64,000 bases of DNA from Salinisphaera sp. G21_0. GTDB lineage: Bacteria > Pseudomonadota > Gammaproteobacteria > Pseudomonadales > Endozoicomonadaceae. The stretch spans positions 1-64,000 of the forward strand of contig NZ_JAGHQW010000023.1 of NCBI RefSeq assembly GCF_017744115.1. The letters run 5' to 3'. The first letter of the stretch is position 1; each line of letters starts with the position of its first letter. The notes below the pieces were generated by a model that made no database searches, was not told where the DNA came from, and saw only the letters and a program-made list of their open reading frames with translations. The translations under genes were made by a program, and so were the position numbers. Below, piece after piece: positions 35,101 to 43,596 of the stretch.

Positions 35101-37724
35101 TCGCTGATGCGCCTGTTGCTGAAGTCAATGTTGCTGACAGCTCCAAACTCACAGCCGATGTGCCGGATACCCCTGCCAGGCTGAATATACAAACATCACC
35201 AGAGTGCCCTTTGACGATTAAAAGCAACCTGCCGACTCCGCAGATACAGCGGCTCAATCTCAACGACGGAGCCAATATTGGTACTGTTGATTCTGTGAAA
35301 AATATCTGGATTCATAGTTCAGGCTGGAACAGCCAGGGGCTGGTGAATAATCCCGAAACACTCACTATTGCCCCTGATGGAGCGGCAGATCTTATTGTTG
35401 CTGATGGAACGCAGCCCAGTGAACAGGATGCTGCTCAAAAACAGTCACTGCATCTTTCTTTTTCCGATGATGCCCCCTATGACTGGAACAAGGCATTTGT
35501 CGTCACCAATCTCGGTGGGGCTGGCATCAATGAATTACCTGAACACCGGGGAGAGCTGAAAGTACTGGATTTTTCAGCGGATACCCAGCGCCCTTCCCTG
35601 TACTTTATGCAACATGGTGGCAATACCGATCGGATCATCGGCCGACAGGATAAACAGGACACTCTGGCCCTGGTGAATGGCCCACTGAAAACAGCCTCAG
35701 GATTCGCCAATATCGATATCTTTGGCGCTGACTGGCACAGCATTCAGTTAACAAACCCTGACAATATCAACATCCACGAAGCGGCCAGTGCAGCCAATAT
35801 TCTTGTTTCTGATCAGGTGCCAGAGGGCAAAGGAATACTGGCCACCCACTTTACAGAAGACTGTGGCAGAGTATACGTAAACTCCAGAGGAACGCTGGGT
35901 GAGGTCAACCTGTCACCATTACAGAGCCGCCCATCATTCAGCATAGAGCAAACCGGTGGCAAGATTGGTTCACTTAAAGGAGCCAACGGTAAAGATGATC
36001 GATTCATTGCCAACAATACAACAGTGGAAGAACAGTTATCCGATATTGATTCCATTACCTTTAACGGTATCAATCACTATAAAGGCAACCTGCTTCGGTC
36101 CAATGGGCTCATTGATGTGAATGGCCATCTCCATTTTTTGGCAGACAGAATGGCTATCGTTTCCCGCTCATCAGACAGCCGTCGTGCAGAGGTGCCTGAA
36201 TCATCACCTGCATTGCATATTCGTCAGGGAGCCGTCGTTACCATCCCATCTGAACTTAATATCGACGGTAACTATCAACAGGATGGTCGCCTGGTGCTGA
36301 CAGAACAAAATCCGGACGCGGCAAGGTTTGAGCCGTTAACCGATGGTACGATATCGCAAGCCCCGGTGGTGGCCGCCAAAAATATCCATGTGGGTCCTGC
36401 GGCTGATTTTGTGTTTGACAGCGTTATCATTCAAGATCCGGCCATTGGCAAACAATATCTGTTGATGGAAGCAGAGGATTCCAACATTAACCAGCCGGTT
36501 AATGTGGATGCTGACAATGAGCTCTATATTCACTATGACGCGATCATTGATCCGGATAATGCAAAAAGAATGCTGCTGGTCAGCACGGATCAGGCTGGCC
36601 ATCGGGTATCTCAGGTTCCGGGGCGGTTTCGATCCATGATGCTGGCAGCTACGAAACCTTCCGAAAAAGAAGAACACGACAGTAAAAGTGCCAAATTAAC
36701 CCGGCATGTTGTAAAAAATGTAAAACCCGGCAAAGACAATAAAAAAGCCGCAGAGCTTGCCCCTGCCATGTCGCCTCATGCGGTGCACAATGCCAACCTT
36801 GCACTGAAAACGGCAGGCAAAACTCTTAACGACAGAATGTCCGGCAAACGAACCGGCATCAACACTGGAGATATCTTCTCTGCTGGCGCGGCCTGGATTC
36901 AATACGACTACAGCAAGGCAACACAGGATATCAAGGACCATGTACCGGGTTATCATGCCAGAATCAATGGCTTCTCCATGGGTGCAGATAGCCCTCTGGA
37001 AAAGGATCAGAATATAGAGGCAGGCATTGCCTACACCTATGCAAAAGGAAACGTAGCAGGGAAAGATGGCTCAAGAAACAAAATTGACACGGATACTCAT
37101 ATCGCCAGCCTTTACTCCTCGTATCTGGAAAATGATTTTTTCTTTGATGGTCGGATGAGTTATTCCTCTGGCAAGAATAAAGGACGCCGCTACGTTGATG
37201 GTCACCTGCACGATGCAAAATATGATACCCGGAGCTGGGGGGTCGGCATGATTGCGGGCCACACCTACCCCCTGGGAGATGAGTGGAGCTGGCAGCCTCA
37301 GGTAGCCTTTAATTATTTCACCATCAAAACTGACGATTATACCGAGTCTGCCAGAGATCCTGCCCAAGCACACTTATCATACGACCAGGTCAAAAATGGC
37401 AAATATGACATCATGGAACTGGGTGCTGGCCTGAAGTTGATTGGAGAAATTAATACCCGGGCAATGGTCATCAAACCAGAGCTTGGGCTGATGGGCTATC
37501 ACGATTTCAAGAAAGATCCGATTGCTATCACCGCGCACTTTGCCGCAGGGGGTGAACACTTCCGGATCAATGGTGCTGACAGAGATAACAACCGCTATCA
37601 ATTTGATGCCAGCATGAGTGTGGAAATTCAGAGCAACACCACCATTAGCTTCCGTTACTCCCACCATTGGGCAGAAAACTTCAAAGTTGATGGGTGTATT
37701 GCCAGGGTTCGCTATAGCTTCTAG
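32124..37724 (+). CDS. Large autotransporter (type Va) with C-terminal beta-barrel
   Basis: The product has 1866 residues. A short hydrophobic N-terminus (ILVIAISALVSTSS) acts as signal peptide. The passenger (about 30-1500) has repetitive G/N-rich beta-helix-like text such as NHGTILIRHPESTGM, NNGLIKNHGSIQISG and NTGTITATDGASGI. A linker follows, then the autotransporter domain from about 1575 to the end (SAGAAWIQYDYSKATQDI, GFSMGADSPLEKDQNIEAGIAYTYAKG, SLYSSYLEN, HHWAENFKVDGCIARVRYSF), ending in the terminal Phe expected for BamA recognition. The passenger is probably displayed on or released from the cell surface; ligand unknown. GAGGAA lies 8 bases before the ATG. Its stop overlaps the stop of the convergent effector gene. 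A truncated second copy of its 3' end lies at 39511-39785. Confidence 0.88.
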   Translation: MIGFKCETFHKKILVIAISALVSTSSQSDHAGVETENAGNLSNDQQETQENSPPGSDAHTINSGTLYIATMGMTGMEAEGEKILNTGNIEINVPGTGMRATASPEDTSHQTTATNHGTILIRHPESTGMVSNGQNIVWSGIGKEWDEHSNDYKAGAINYPHGSIKGQGTGLLSYNNGLIKNHGSIQISGSHSTGARAQSIAPDNPNVGFGLIANTGTITATDGASGIHLHKGGLKNSGTVISDDDAAIRGTGPFNIAIFTPGSYIRGQRAAVLLEGSGNDLNLIELRGGTLQGNLLGNSPMDILRINPADNMTEDINQKISVNGEVRDFEFIYITGDQWTASRPIINPKSLIAAGTVNVTLSPVSEDQAQTLQLSFTDLFPSENGVDIEVSESGIAHINLSDTHNRPAARISLEGGNISQMTGHLQGRDELSLASGIINIIEDVHRIRAQTDGDWQVKTPVRGVKHLVTEFAGDKDTPTFEQTSIVLGDPAFSAQDNRLTEKTNTLVVATPSESGISSGQPIPEFDGSAGKAEVTIANGARFGQLTAPEKLIVKTSADQPFHAYGPVHNARHIEVSPSAQVEEVTLGASPTHTDSSLGLLFSDSASGDAIRITNYGTVNEIDASNGHHRPDLHYIHDSDTLVNLRGNKTRNDQLTVKGGSAETVQAVSSSALQHGFATLNLHGVAAPVELPADLESLTLTSTLPIGHIYAVSADHLEKERAGKAQDIPNPTFMPYSVGKPESATLKTDLMTPGINFNIKERPNMRFEILNGEIGTLTGNPEKDDQLVIRGGHIQGDTDSLRSVTVASNDWGSHGTLNNTREVLVDKHGILTLLRIYGPQEIPHRTENDLTLQIKTTAGQRLPVTVTEGGALGLLEIYDQASLGDLSLQGGVVSIMPGDHKTLEVGRIINADGVYSPETGLGNVLVGGNPQQSPFGSSLVLSTPRPVSVFSKKIDSLQLTEGAKLKGEIPAVERLFITTPDFVSEGRISAIELVADAPVAEVNVADSSKLTADVPDTPARLNIQTSPECPLTIKSNLPTPQIQRLNLNDGANIGTVDSVKNIWIHSSGWNSQGLVNNPETLTIAPDGAADLIVADGTQPSEQDAAQKQSLHLSFSDDAPYDWNKAFVVTNLGGAGINELPEHRGELKVLDFSADTQRPSLYFMQHGGNTDRIIGRQDKQDTLALVNGPLKTASGFANIDIFGADWHSIQLTNPDNINIHEAASAANILVSDQVPEGKGILATHFTEDCGRVYVNSRGTLGEVNLSPLQSRPSFSIEQTGGKIGSLKGANGKDDRFIANNTTVEEQLSDIDSITFNGINHYKGNLLRSNGLIDVNGHLHFLADRMAIVSRSSDSRRAEVPESSPALHIRQGAVVTIPSELNIDGNYQQDGRLVLTEQNPDAARFEPLTDGTISQAPVVAAKNIHVGPAADFVFDSVIIQDPAIGKQYLLMEAEDSNINQPVNVDADNELYIHYDAIIDPDNAKRMLLVSTDQAGHRVSQVPGRFRSMMLAATKPSEKEEHDSKSAKLTRHVVKNVKPGKDNKKAAELAPAMSPHAVHNANLALKTAGKTLNDRMSGKRTGINTGDIFSAGAAWIQYDYSKATQDIKDHVPGYHARINGFSMGADSPLEKDQNIEAGIAYTYAKGNVAGKDGSRNKIDTDTHIASLYSSYLENDFFFDGRMSYSSGKNKGRRYVDGHLHDAKYDTRSWGVGMIAGHTYPLGDEWSWQPQVAFNYFTIKTDDYTESARDPAQAHLSYDQVKNGKYDIMELGAGLKLIGEINTRAMVIKPELGLMGYHDFKKDPIAITAHFAAGGEHFRINGADRDNNRYQFDASMSVEIQSNTTISFRYSHHWAENFKVDGCIARVRYSF

Positions 37725-39226
37725 AAACCTTTTCCTTCAGACTCCAGCCGACCTTTCGTTTTCATCATTCTGTCCCGCATGAAGCATAGTCCAGCATCAG
37801 GGCCTCTAAAGAAAAGATCAATCTTGCCATTGCAGCCTCCTTTACTGCCTGTTACATGATCAATCGCTTCTTGGGCGGATGCAAAACTCCTTCGCCCCTG
37901 CCCCTTGCATGAAGCGTAAAAGTCTGGACTACCTTCGAAATTGTGAGGGTCGTAGACCGTATATTCGAAAGTACCGTCACTTTTTTTGCTTCGATAGATA
38001 CCAAAAGAGTATAAAGGCTGGCAAATCATGGCTGTTGATGAGTAATCCCAGTTTGTGGTGTCCAATATATGCTGACGCGTGCATGTTTTGATACCAAGAC
38101 CTTCTCTTTCGTCTGGCGAGAGTCGACTCTCACCTGTAGACCTCTCTTCTACCAGTAAATTCGAGTAGCCTGATGATGAGGCGATGCCGGTTAAAAGCAG
38201 GTGCATTACATATATGGACATAGGATAATGGCCATTAGACAAACTACGTCTCAACTCTTGAGCATCACCTCTGGCGCTGATTATTTCTTCTAAATAAGCA
38301 ACCAGGACCTGAAAAGAAAATTTATAACCTGTTGCCTGGTAAAGCTGCAATCTCAGTACGTCAAAGCCGCAACTCCACATATTGCCTACATTATTACTGT
38401 CATATTCGCCCAAACCAAACTTGGTCTGCGCATAGGGACAGTAATCGTTGCCATCTTGGTCTTTAACTTTGAGATTTTTTAAATAAAGGCCTGCCCTGGT
38501 TGAGCTTGCCTTTGAATATCCGGGGAAACCGCCCCCTCCGACTGTTGATCCGTCTGCAACATCAAAGAACGAACCAATACGCACCAGCTTATGCTGGCCA
38601 GTCCTTTTATCCATCACATGAAGCACTTCTTCAATCGATTCCCCTCTATGGTCTGGGTGGGTGATCGTTACCATGAATTTCGATATAGCGTAATGATTTT
38701 TAGTATTAAATGCGATGTCATCTACAGCATCTTTAGTCACCTGTTTGCAGGTTAACCTGGCGTTTGCAACCCACGAATCACCAGCGGCCGCCCTCATCTC
38801 TTTATAAGCGTCCTTGACATCTGCTGTTGTCTGGAATCCGTCTATAAATCGAACCCGGGCTGTATCCGTTTCTTTTAAAGAAAATGAGAATGGTGAATTC
38901 ACCGGTGGTTGGGGCGATGGGGGAGGACTGCCTGCTGTTGCTGATGACGGAGGAGGACTGCTTGCTGTTGCTGATTGTCGTGAAGTATCCTCTGCATGAT
39001 ATACCCTGTATTCAGTCAATGCCCGTATGACAGGCTTTGCAAACCAGGCGTTGGGATGACGCGTCATCACCGCCTCTGCTTCAATTAATGAGACGGTATA
39101 TTTGGTAAATGTTGCTTTCACCACCCCCGCGATAGCTTTCACGGCACGTGCAAGGATGAAACTGTCATCATGCTTGTTCCAACAGTAAGACATGGCGTTC
39201 AAAGCGCCTAATTCAACTGAATTCAT
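37721..39226 (-). CDS. Effector-like protein A (papain-fold-like, catalytic His replaced)
   Basis: This 501-residue protein has no signal peptide; I do not recognise the family. It is a paralog of 39782-41305. A shared N-terminal segment (MNSVELGALNAMSYCWNKHD) is nearly identical in both. A Ser/Pro-rich linker follows at about 83-110, then a conserved domain with GGFPGYS, NMWSCGFDVLRL and YTVYDPHNFEGSPDF. The order Cys286 ... Asp426 in YDPHN resembles papain-like or YopT-like (C58) cysteine proteases. The expected His before it is Tyr406 here (PLYSFGIYR), while the paralog has His. The binding site is also weaker (AAGTGATAGAGCTATATG). So it may be an inactive or decaying copy. The protease reading is inference. 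Confidence 0.55.
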   Translation of the reverse strand: MNSVELGALNAMSYCWNKHDDSFILARAVKAIAGVVKATFTKYTVSLIEAEAVMTRHPNAWFAKPVIRALTEYRVYHAEDTSRQSATASSPPPSSATAGSPPPSPQPPVNSPFSFSLKETDTARVRFIDGFQTTADVKDAYKEMRAAAGDSWVANARLTCKQVTKDAVDDIAFNTKNHYAISKFMVTITHPDHRGESIEEVLHVMDKRTGQHKLVRIGSFFDVADGSTVGGGGFPGYSKASSTRAGLYLKNLKVKDQDGNDYCPYAQTKFGLGEYDSNNVGNMWSCGFDVLRLQLYQATGYKFSFQVLVAYLEEIISARGDAQELRRSLSNGHYPMSIYVMHLLLTGIASSSGYSNLLVEERSTGESRLSPDEREGLGIKTCTRQHILDTTNWDYSSTAMICQPLYSFGIYRSKKSDGTFEYTVYDPHNFEGSPDFYASCKGQGRRSFASAQEAIDHVTGSKGGCNGKIDLFFRGPDAGLCFMRDRMMKTKGRLESEGKGF

Positions 39227-39375
39227 ATAGCTCTATCACTTTATTATTCTGGATAACTTATTTTTAAGACAGAAAATCTGGCTATAAGTTCAAAAACTGG
39301 CCATTTATAAGAATGTGTAGCGCACAGATACAGAGTAAACTGATTCTCTGTGAATCATTCGGGAGCACCACAGGG

Positions 39376-39510
39376 ATGAATAACCTTGATGGCGGACACT
39401 TCAACAACACCTACTCACGCTTGCCTGAATACTTTTATACAATGCTGGACCACCCTGGAGAACCCGAGACTCGTGGCCTACTGCCCATCAGCTGGCCAGC
39501 AGCTAACCTT
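39376..39510 (+). pseudogene. selO: Truncated selO 5' fragment
   Basis: The first 45 or so codons of selO (NNLDGGHFNNTYSRLPEYFY), with upstream DNA matching that of the intact gene at 41459. It loses frame with respect to the intact copy after ENPRLV and stops matching at AGCTAACCTT. It joins directly to an autotransporter fragment, marking the junction of a tandem duplication. Confidence 0.85.
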
Positions 39511-39785
39511 GGGATATGAGTGGAGCTGGCAGCCTCAGGTAGCCTTCAACTATTACACCATTAAAACCGACGATTATACCGAGTCAGCCAGAGATCCTGC
39601 CCAGCCACACTTATCTTATGATCAAGTCAATAATGGTAAATGTGACATCATGGAGCTGGGCGCTGGCCTGAAGATGATTGGGGGAAATTAAGAGCAATAC
39701 CACCATTACCTTTCGTTACCTACACCATTGGACAGATAATTTCAAAGTCGATGGGTGTATTGCCAGGGTTCGCTATAACTTTTAG
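39511..39785 (+). pseudogene. Truncated autotransporter 3' fragment
   Basis: This matches the autotransporter end from EWSWQPQVAFNY to its last residue (DGCIARVRYNF), but an internal deletion has removed about 60 codons. The deletion junction GGGGAAATTAAGAGCAAT fits recombination between GAAATTAAT and GAAATTCAG, both present in the intact gene. No start, frame broken; its stop overlaps the stop of effector B just as the intact autotransporter overlaps effector A. Confidence 0.85.
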
Positions 39786-41305
39786 TAGCCTGTTCCATTT
39801 TCCTCCAGCCGTTTTTTTGTTTCCAACATTTTGTCCCGCAGGTAGCACATTGTGGAATCAGGCAATCTATAGAAAGCATCAAGGTGGCCATTGCAACCCC
39901 CTTTATCTGTTGTTACGTGGTTAATAGCATCCTCGGCGGTTGCAAAACTCATACGACCCTGACCACAATCTGAAATGTAAAAGTCTGGTCTTCTTTCGAA
40001 ATTGTGAGGGTCGTAGACCATATATTCGAAAGTGCCATCTGATTTTCTGTTTCGATAGACACCATAAGCGTGAGCAGGCTGGCCAAGTATGGCTGTTGAT
40101 GTGCAGTCCCAGTTTGTCGTCAAAATTTTACTACGTTCACATATGTCGAAACCTTCAGCATTTTTTCTTTCTTCCGGGAGTTCTTTTGCACCTTTAGACT
40201 CCTTTTCCTTCAGAAAAAACGGGTAGTCTGGTGATTTTGGGATGTCAGAAGCCAACAATTCCATTGCTACATCGCCAAAAGGATAGTCGTGCTGAGAAAA
40301 CCACTGCCTCAATTGCGCTGCATTAGTTGTGGAGCTAATCATTTCTTCTAAAAAAGCGACCAGGACCAGGAAAGAAAATTTATAGCCGGTAGCTTGGTAA
40401 ATCCCCAACCTCAGTGCATCAAAACCACAACTCCAAAAACCGCGTATCTTTTGATCGTCAGTGATAGGGCTGCCTATACCAAACTGGGTATCCCGGTAGG
40501 GGTAACGATCTACACCTTTTTCGTCTTTAAATTTGAGTTGTTGTAAATAGCGGCCAGCCTTGATAGAGCTTTGATCTGAATAACCGGGAAAACCGGCTCC
40601 TCCTGCTGTTGATACGCCTACAGTTTCACTGAACGAACCGATACGCACCAATTTCATCTGACCATTACTTTTATCACGCAACTTGAGTACTTCTTCAACC
40701 GTGCAACCTCCACCGATTGGTTGATGAATAATTATCTTGTATTTCGACATAACATGGTGGTTTTTATTGCCAAATACGATTTCGTCTACTTCATCTATCC
40801 TCACCTCATCACATGTAACCTTGGCGTTTTCGACCCACAACTCCCCAGCAGCAGCTCTCATCTTTTGATAGGCGACAATCACAGCTTCTTCTGAAGTCCG
40901 GCATTCTTCGTTTATAAATTGAACCCGTGTTTTAACCATTTCGTTTAAGGAAAATGAGTATGGTGAATACTCCGATACCCGGGGTGTTCGGGGCAATGGG
41001 GGAGGACTGCCTGCTGTTGCTGATGAGGCAGGAGAACTGCTTGCTGTTACTGGTTGTCGTGAAGTATCCGTTGCATGGGTTATCTTGTATTTAGCCAATG
41101 CCCATGTGACAGGCTCTGCAAACCAGGCATCGGGATGGCGCTTCATCACAGCCTCGGCTTCAATTAATGAGACGGTATATTTGGTAAATGTTGCTTTCAC
41201 CACCCCAGCAATGGCTTTCACCGCACGAGCAAGGATGAAACTGTCATCATGCTTGTTCCAACAGTAAGACATGGCGTTCAAAGCGCCCAATTCAACTGAA
41301 TTCAT
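39782..41305 (-). CDS. Effector-like protein B (papain-fold-like, intact Cys-His-Asp candidate triad)
   Basis: This 507-residue paralog of effector A has the same N-terminus and linker. Candidate catalytic residues are Cys293 (RGFWSCGFDALRL), His412 (GQPAHAYGVYR) and Asp432 (YMVYDPHNF), in the order and rough spacing of papain-like and C58 peptidases. The strong binding site GGGGAGAGG lies just before the ATG. There is no Sec signal; export by a type III or similar system is only a guess. Divergent to selO across a 150-bp promoter region that also occurs, duplicated, in front of effector A. Function unknown; host-cell protease is one hypothesis. Confidence 0.6.
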   Translation of the reverse strand: MNSVELGALNAMSYCWNKHDDSFILARAVKAIAGVVKATFTKYTVSLIEAEAVMKRHPDAWFAEPVTWALAKYKITHATDTSRQPVTASSSPASSATAGSPPPLPRTPRVSEYSPYSFSLNEMVKTRVQFINEECRTSEEAVIVAYQKMRAAAGELWVENAKVTCDEVRIDEVDEIVFGNKNHHVMSKYKIIIHQPIGGGCTVEEVLKLRDKSNGQMKLVRIGSFSETVGVSTAGGAGFPGYSDQSSIKAGRYLQQLKFKDEKGVDRYPYRDTQFGIGSPITDDQKIRGFWSCGFDALRLGIYQATGYKFSFLVLVAFLEEMISSTTNAAQLRQWFSQHDYPFGDVAMELLASDIPKSPDYPFFLKEKESKGAKELPEERKNAEGFDICERSKILTTNWDCTSTAILGQPAHAYGVYRNRKSDGTFEYMVYDPHNFERRPDFYISDCGQGRMSFATAEDAINHVTTDKGGCNGHLDAFYRLPDSTMCYLRDKMLETKKRLEENGTGY

Positions 41306-41458
41306 GTACCTCTCCCCTTTATTATTTTGAATAACTTATATTCTAAGACAGAAAAACTGGCTATAAGTTCAAAAACTGGCCATTTATATGAATGAATGTG
41401 TAGTGCACAGATACAGAGTAAACTGACCCACTGTGAATCATTCGGGAGCACCACAGGG

Positions 41459-42937
41459 ATGAATAACCTTGATGGCGGACACTTCAACAACACCTACTCA
41501 GGCTTGCCTGAATACTTTTATACAAGGCTGGACCCAACTCCCCTGGAGAACCCGAGACTCGTGGTCTACAGCCCATCAGCCGGCCAGCAGCTGAACCTTG
41601 AAGACACCCGGGAAACCCGGGAAAAGCTGACATTGATCGGTTCCGGAAACCGTGCATGGCCCGGTTCAGAACCACTGGCCATGGTGTATTCCGGCCATCA
41701 GTTTGGTGCCTATAATCCCCAGCTGGGTGATGGCAGAGGGTTGTTATTGGGAGAGCTGGTCAATACCCGGGGAGAAAAGTGGGACCTGCATCTGAAAGGG
41801 GCCGGGCCAACCCCTTACTCCCGATTTGGTGATGGCAGAGCCGTTCTGCGCTCCTGTATCCGGGAATATCTCGCCTCAGAAGCGCTCCACCATCTGGGCA
41901 TTCCGACGACCCGCGCTTTGTGCGTGGTGACCAGTGATACACCGGTTTACCGGGAAACCAGGGAAGCGGGTTCAACATTACTCAGACTGGCCAGAAGCCA
42001 TATCCGCTTTGGCCACTTTGAATATTTTTTTTACAACAAACGGTATGAAGCCTTAAAAGAGCTGGCTGATTACACCATTGAACACCACTTTCATGATCTT
42101 GAAGGAATGAAAGCAGTGGCGGGCAGTGACAAAGGCTATCAGCTATTTTATGCAGAAGTCGTTCATCGTACCGCAACCTTAATTGCCCGGTGGCAGGCTG
42201 CAGGTTTTGCCCACGGCGTTATGAATACGGACAATATGAGCATTATCGGGGATACGTTTGATTATGGCCCCTATGGTTTTATGGACGATTTTAACTGGCA
42301 CTACATCTGCAACCACTCTGACCACTCCGGTCGCTATGCCTTCAGCCAACAACCCGACATTGGCTACTGGAACTGTGGCAGGCTTGGCCAGGCACTGGTT
42401 CCCCTGTTTGATGATATTGAGTTAATCCAGAAAGCGCTGGATCAATACCCACAAATCTACACCCAAACCTATACCCGCCTGATGCTCGATAAACTGGGGC
42501 TGTTGGCAGAAGAGGAGGAAGACGCAGAACTGGTTCGCGATCTCCTTCAGCTATTGCATGACAGTCACTGTGATTACACATTATTCTTCCGAACTCTCAG
42601 CAGCTTTCCTTCAGAACAACCCGTTAACCAGCTGGAGGCGTTAGTTAACCACCCATCACTTGCCCCCTGGCTGGATAGCTATAAGAAAAGGCTCAAGAGA
42701 AACCCTCTGGATGACCAGAACCGCCAGAAACGGATGAAACAGGTTAACCCGAAATACATTCTCAGAAACTATCTGGCACAACAGGCGATCGAAAAGGCAG
42801 AGAAAGGGGACTATCAGGAAATTGAAAACCTGATGAACGTACTGGTTTCGCCCTACGATGAGCACCCTGATTTTGAGCACTATGCAGAGCAACCACCTGA
42901 ATGGGGCAAAAAACTGGAAGTCAGCTGCTCTTCCTGA
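41459..42937 (+). CDS. selO: Protein adenylyltransferase SelO (YdiU)
   Basis: SelO is a pseudokinase-fold enzyme that transfers AMP from ATP to Ser, Thr or Tyr of target proteins, linked to redox stress. There are 492 residues from ATG 41459 (NNLDGGHFNNTYSGLPEYFY). Family motifs are VYSGHQFGAYNPQLGDGRG, LKGAGPTPYSRFGDGRAVLRS, HGVMNTDNMSIIGDTFDYGPYGFMD and the C-terminal CSS (eukaryotic forms have Sec at the Cys). An upstream in-frame ATG at 41396 would add 21 residues without a conserved match. The 5' end and upstream DNA are duplicated at 39376. yggX follows. Confidence 0.95.
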   Translation: MNNLDGGHFNNTYSGLPEYFYTRLDPTPLENPRLVVYSPSAGQQLNLEDTRETREKLTLIGSGNRAWPGSEPLAMVYSGHQFGAYNPQLGDGRGLLLGELVNTRGEKWDLHLKGAGPTPYSRFGDGRAVLRSCIREYLASEALHHLGIPTTRALCVVTSDTPVYRETREAGSTLLRLARSHIRFGHFEYFFYNKRYEALKELADYTIEHHFHDLEGMKAVAGSDKGYQLFYAEVVHRTATLIARWQAAGFAHGVMNTDNMSIIGDTFDYGPYGFMDDFNWHYICNHSDHSGRYAFSQQPDIGYWNCGRLGQALVPLFDDIELIQKALDQYPQIYTQTYTRLMLDKLGLLAEEEEDAELVRDLLQLLHDSHCDYTLFFRTLSSFPSEQPVNQLEALVNHPSLAPWLDSYKKRLKRNPLDDQNRQKRMKQVNPKYILRNYLAQQAIEKAEKGDYQEIENLMNVLVSPYDEHPDFEHYAEQPPEWGKKLEVSCSS

Positions 42938-43013
42938 AGGGAATGAATGTTTATCAGGTAGCTTTCCCGTTAAGATACCGTCAATCCATAGTAACTGAAG
43001 CAGTGAGATAACA

Positions 43014-43286
43014 ATGGCCAGAATGATTCAATGCGTCAAACTGAAAAAAGAAGCGGAAGGCCTCATGGTTCCGCCGCTACCCGGTCCAAAGGGTCAGTGG
43101 ATCTTTGAGCATGTTTCCCAGGAAGCCTGGACTGAATGGCAGGCTCACCAGACCCGCCTGATCAATGAAAAGCATCTTAACCTGTTGGCACCTGAAGCCC
43201 GGCAGTACCTTATGGAACAAATGGATAAATATTTCTCTGGCGAAGATATTGATGCCGCTGAAGGCTATGTGCCGGAAGATAACTAA
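43014..43286 (+). CDS. yggX: Fe(2+)-trafficking / oxidative damage protection protein YggX
   Basis: This 90-residue protein has the typical start [19 protein letters not shown] (Cys near residue 6), then ISQ-type helix text [39 protein letters not shown] and the acidic end. Family length is 90-91. It protects Fe-S enzymes such as MutY from oxidants; in relatives it lies right after mutY, here 11 kb away. Confidence 0.96.
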   Translation: MARMIQCVKLKKEAEGLMVPPLPGPKGQWIFEHVSQEAWTEWQAHQTRLINEKHLNLLAPEARQYLMEQMDKYFSGEDIDAAEGYVPEDN

Positions 43287-43413
43287 CCTCCGGCTGGCTA
43301 TTCTCAGCCAACCTCAGGGTCTGGCACGCCTCAAAGCTGATGGGAAAATATTTGATCATGTCTATTGTTCAGGTAACGATAGGCATTCTGCATACATTAA
43401 AGGTGATGAAAGT

Positions 43414-43583
43414 CTAGCCCGGATATTTCATAAACTGCCCCGAATCTCGCGCAGGACTTTGTCGCTCTAAGGGATTTTGTGAGGGAGCACCGTACCGGGG
43501 AGTACGGTCGACTGAACAAAACTCCCTTAGAGCGGCAAAGGACAAGCGAGAGCGGGAGCACGTTTATGAAATATCCGGGCTAG
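43414..43583. mobile_element. Non-autonomous element with 22-bp perfect inverted ends
   Basis: CTAGCCCGGATATTTCATAAAC at 43414-43435 has its exact complement at 43562-43583. The 170-bp interior is non-coding and has further inverted blocks (CTCTAAGGGA...TCCCTTAGAG; CGTAC...GTACG). The outermost CTAG is its own complement, so it could instead be a 4-bp target duplication, as made by several IS families. A solo end is seen at 18401-18425. Confidence 0.7.
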
Positions 43584-43596
43584 CAATTGCTGAGCT

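Noticed and set aside
39376-39691. A fused selO-autotransporter open frame as a real chimeric gene
   Set aside because: The pieces are in different original frames, both are truncated, and the autotransporter part has a large deletion; it is a duplication scar.
42926-42937. Selenocysteine in SelO
   Set aside because: The C-terminal motif uses Cys (CSS) with a normal stop; no SECIS or in-frame TGA before it.
43165-43470. 101-codon frame overlapping yggX
   Set aside because: Reads yggX in the wrong register and continues into the inverted-repeat element; no family.
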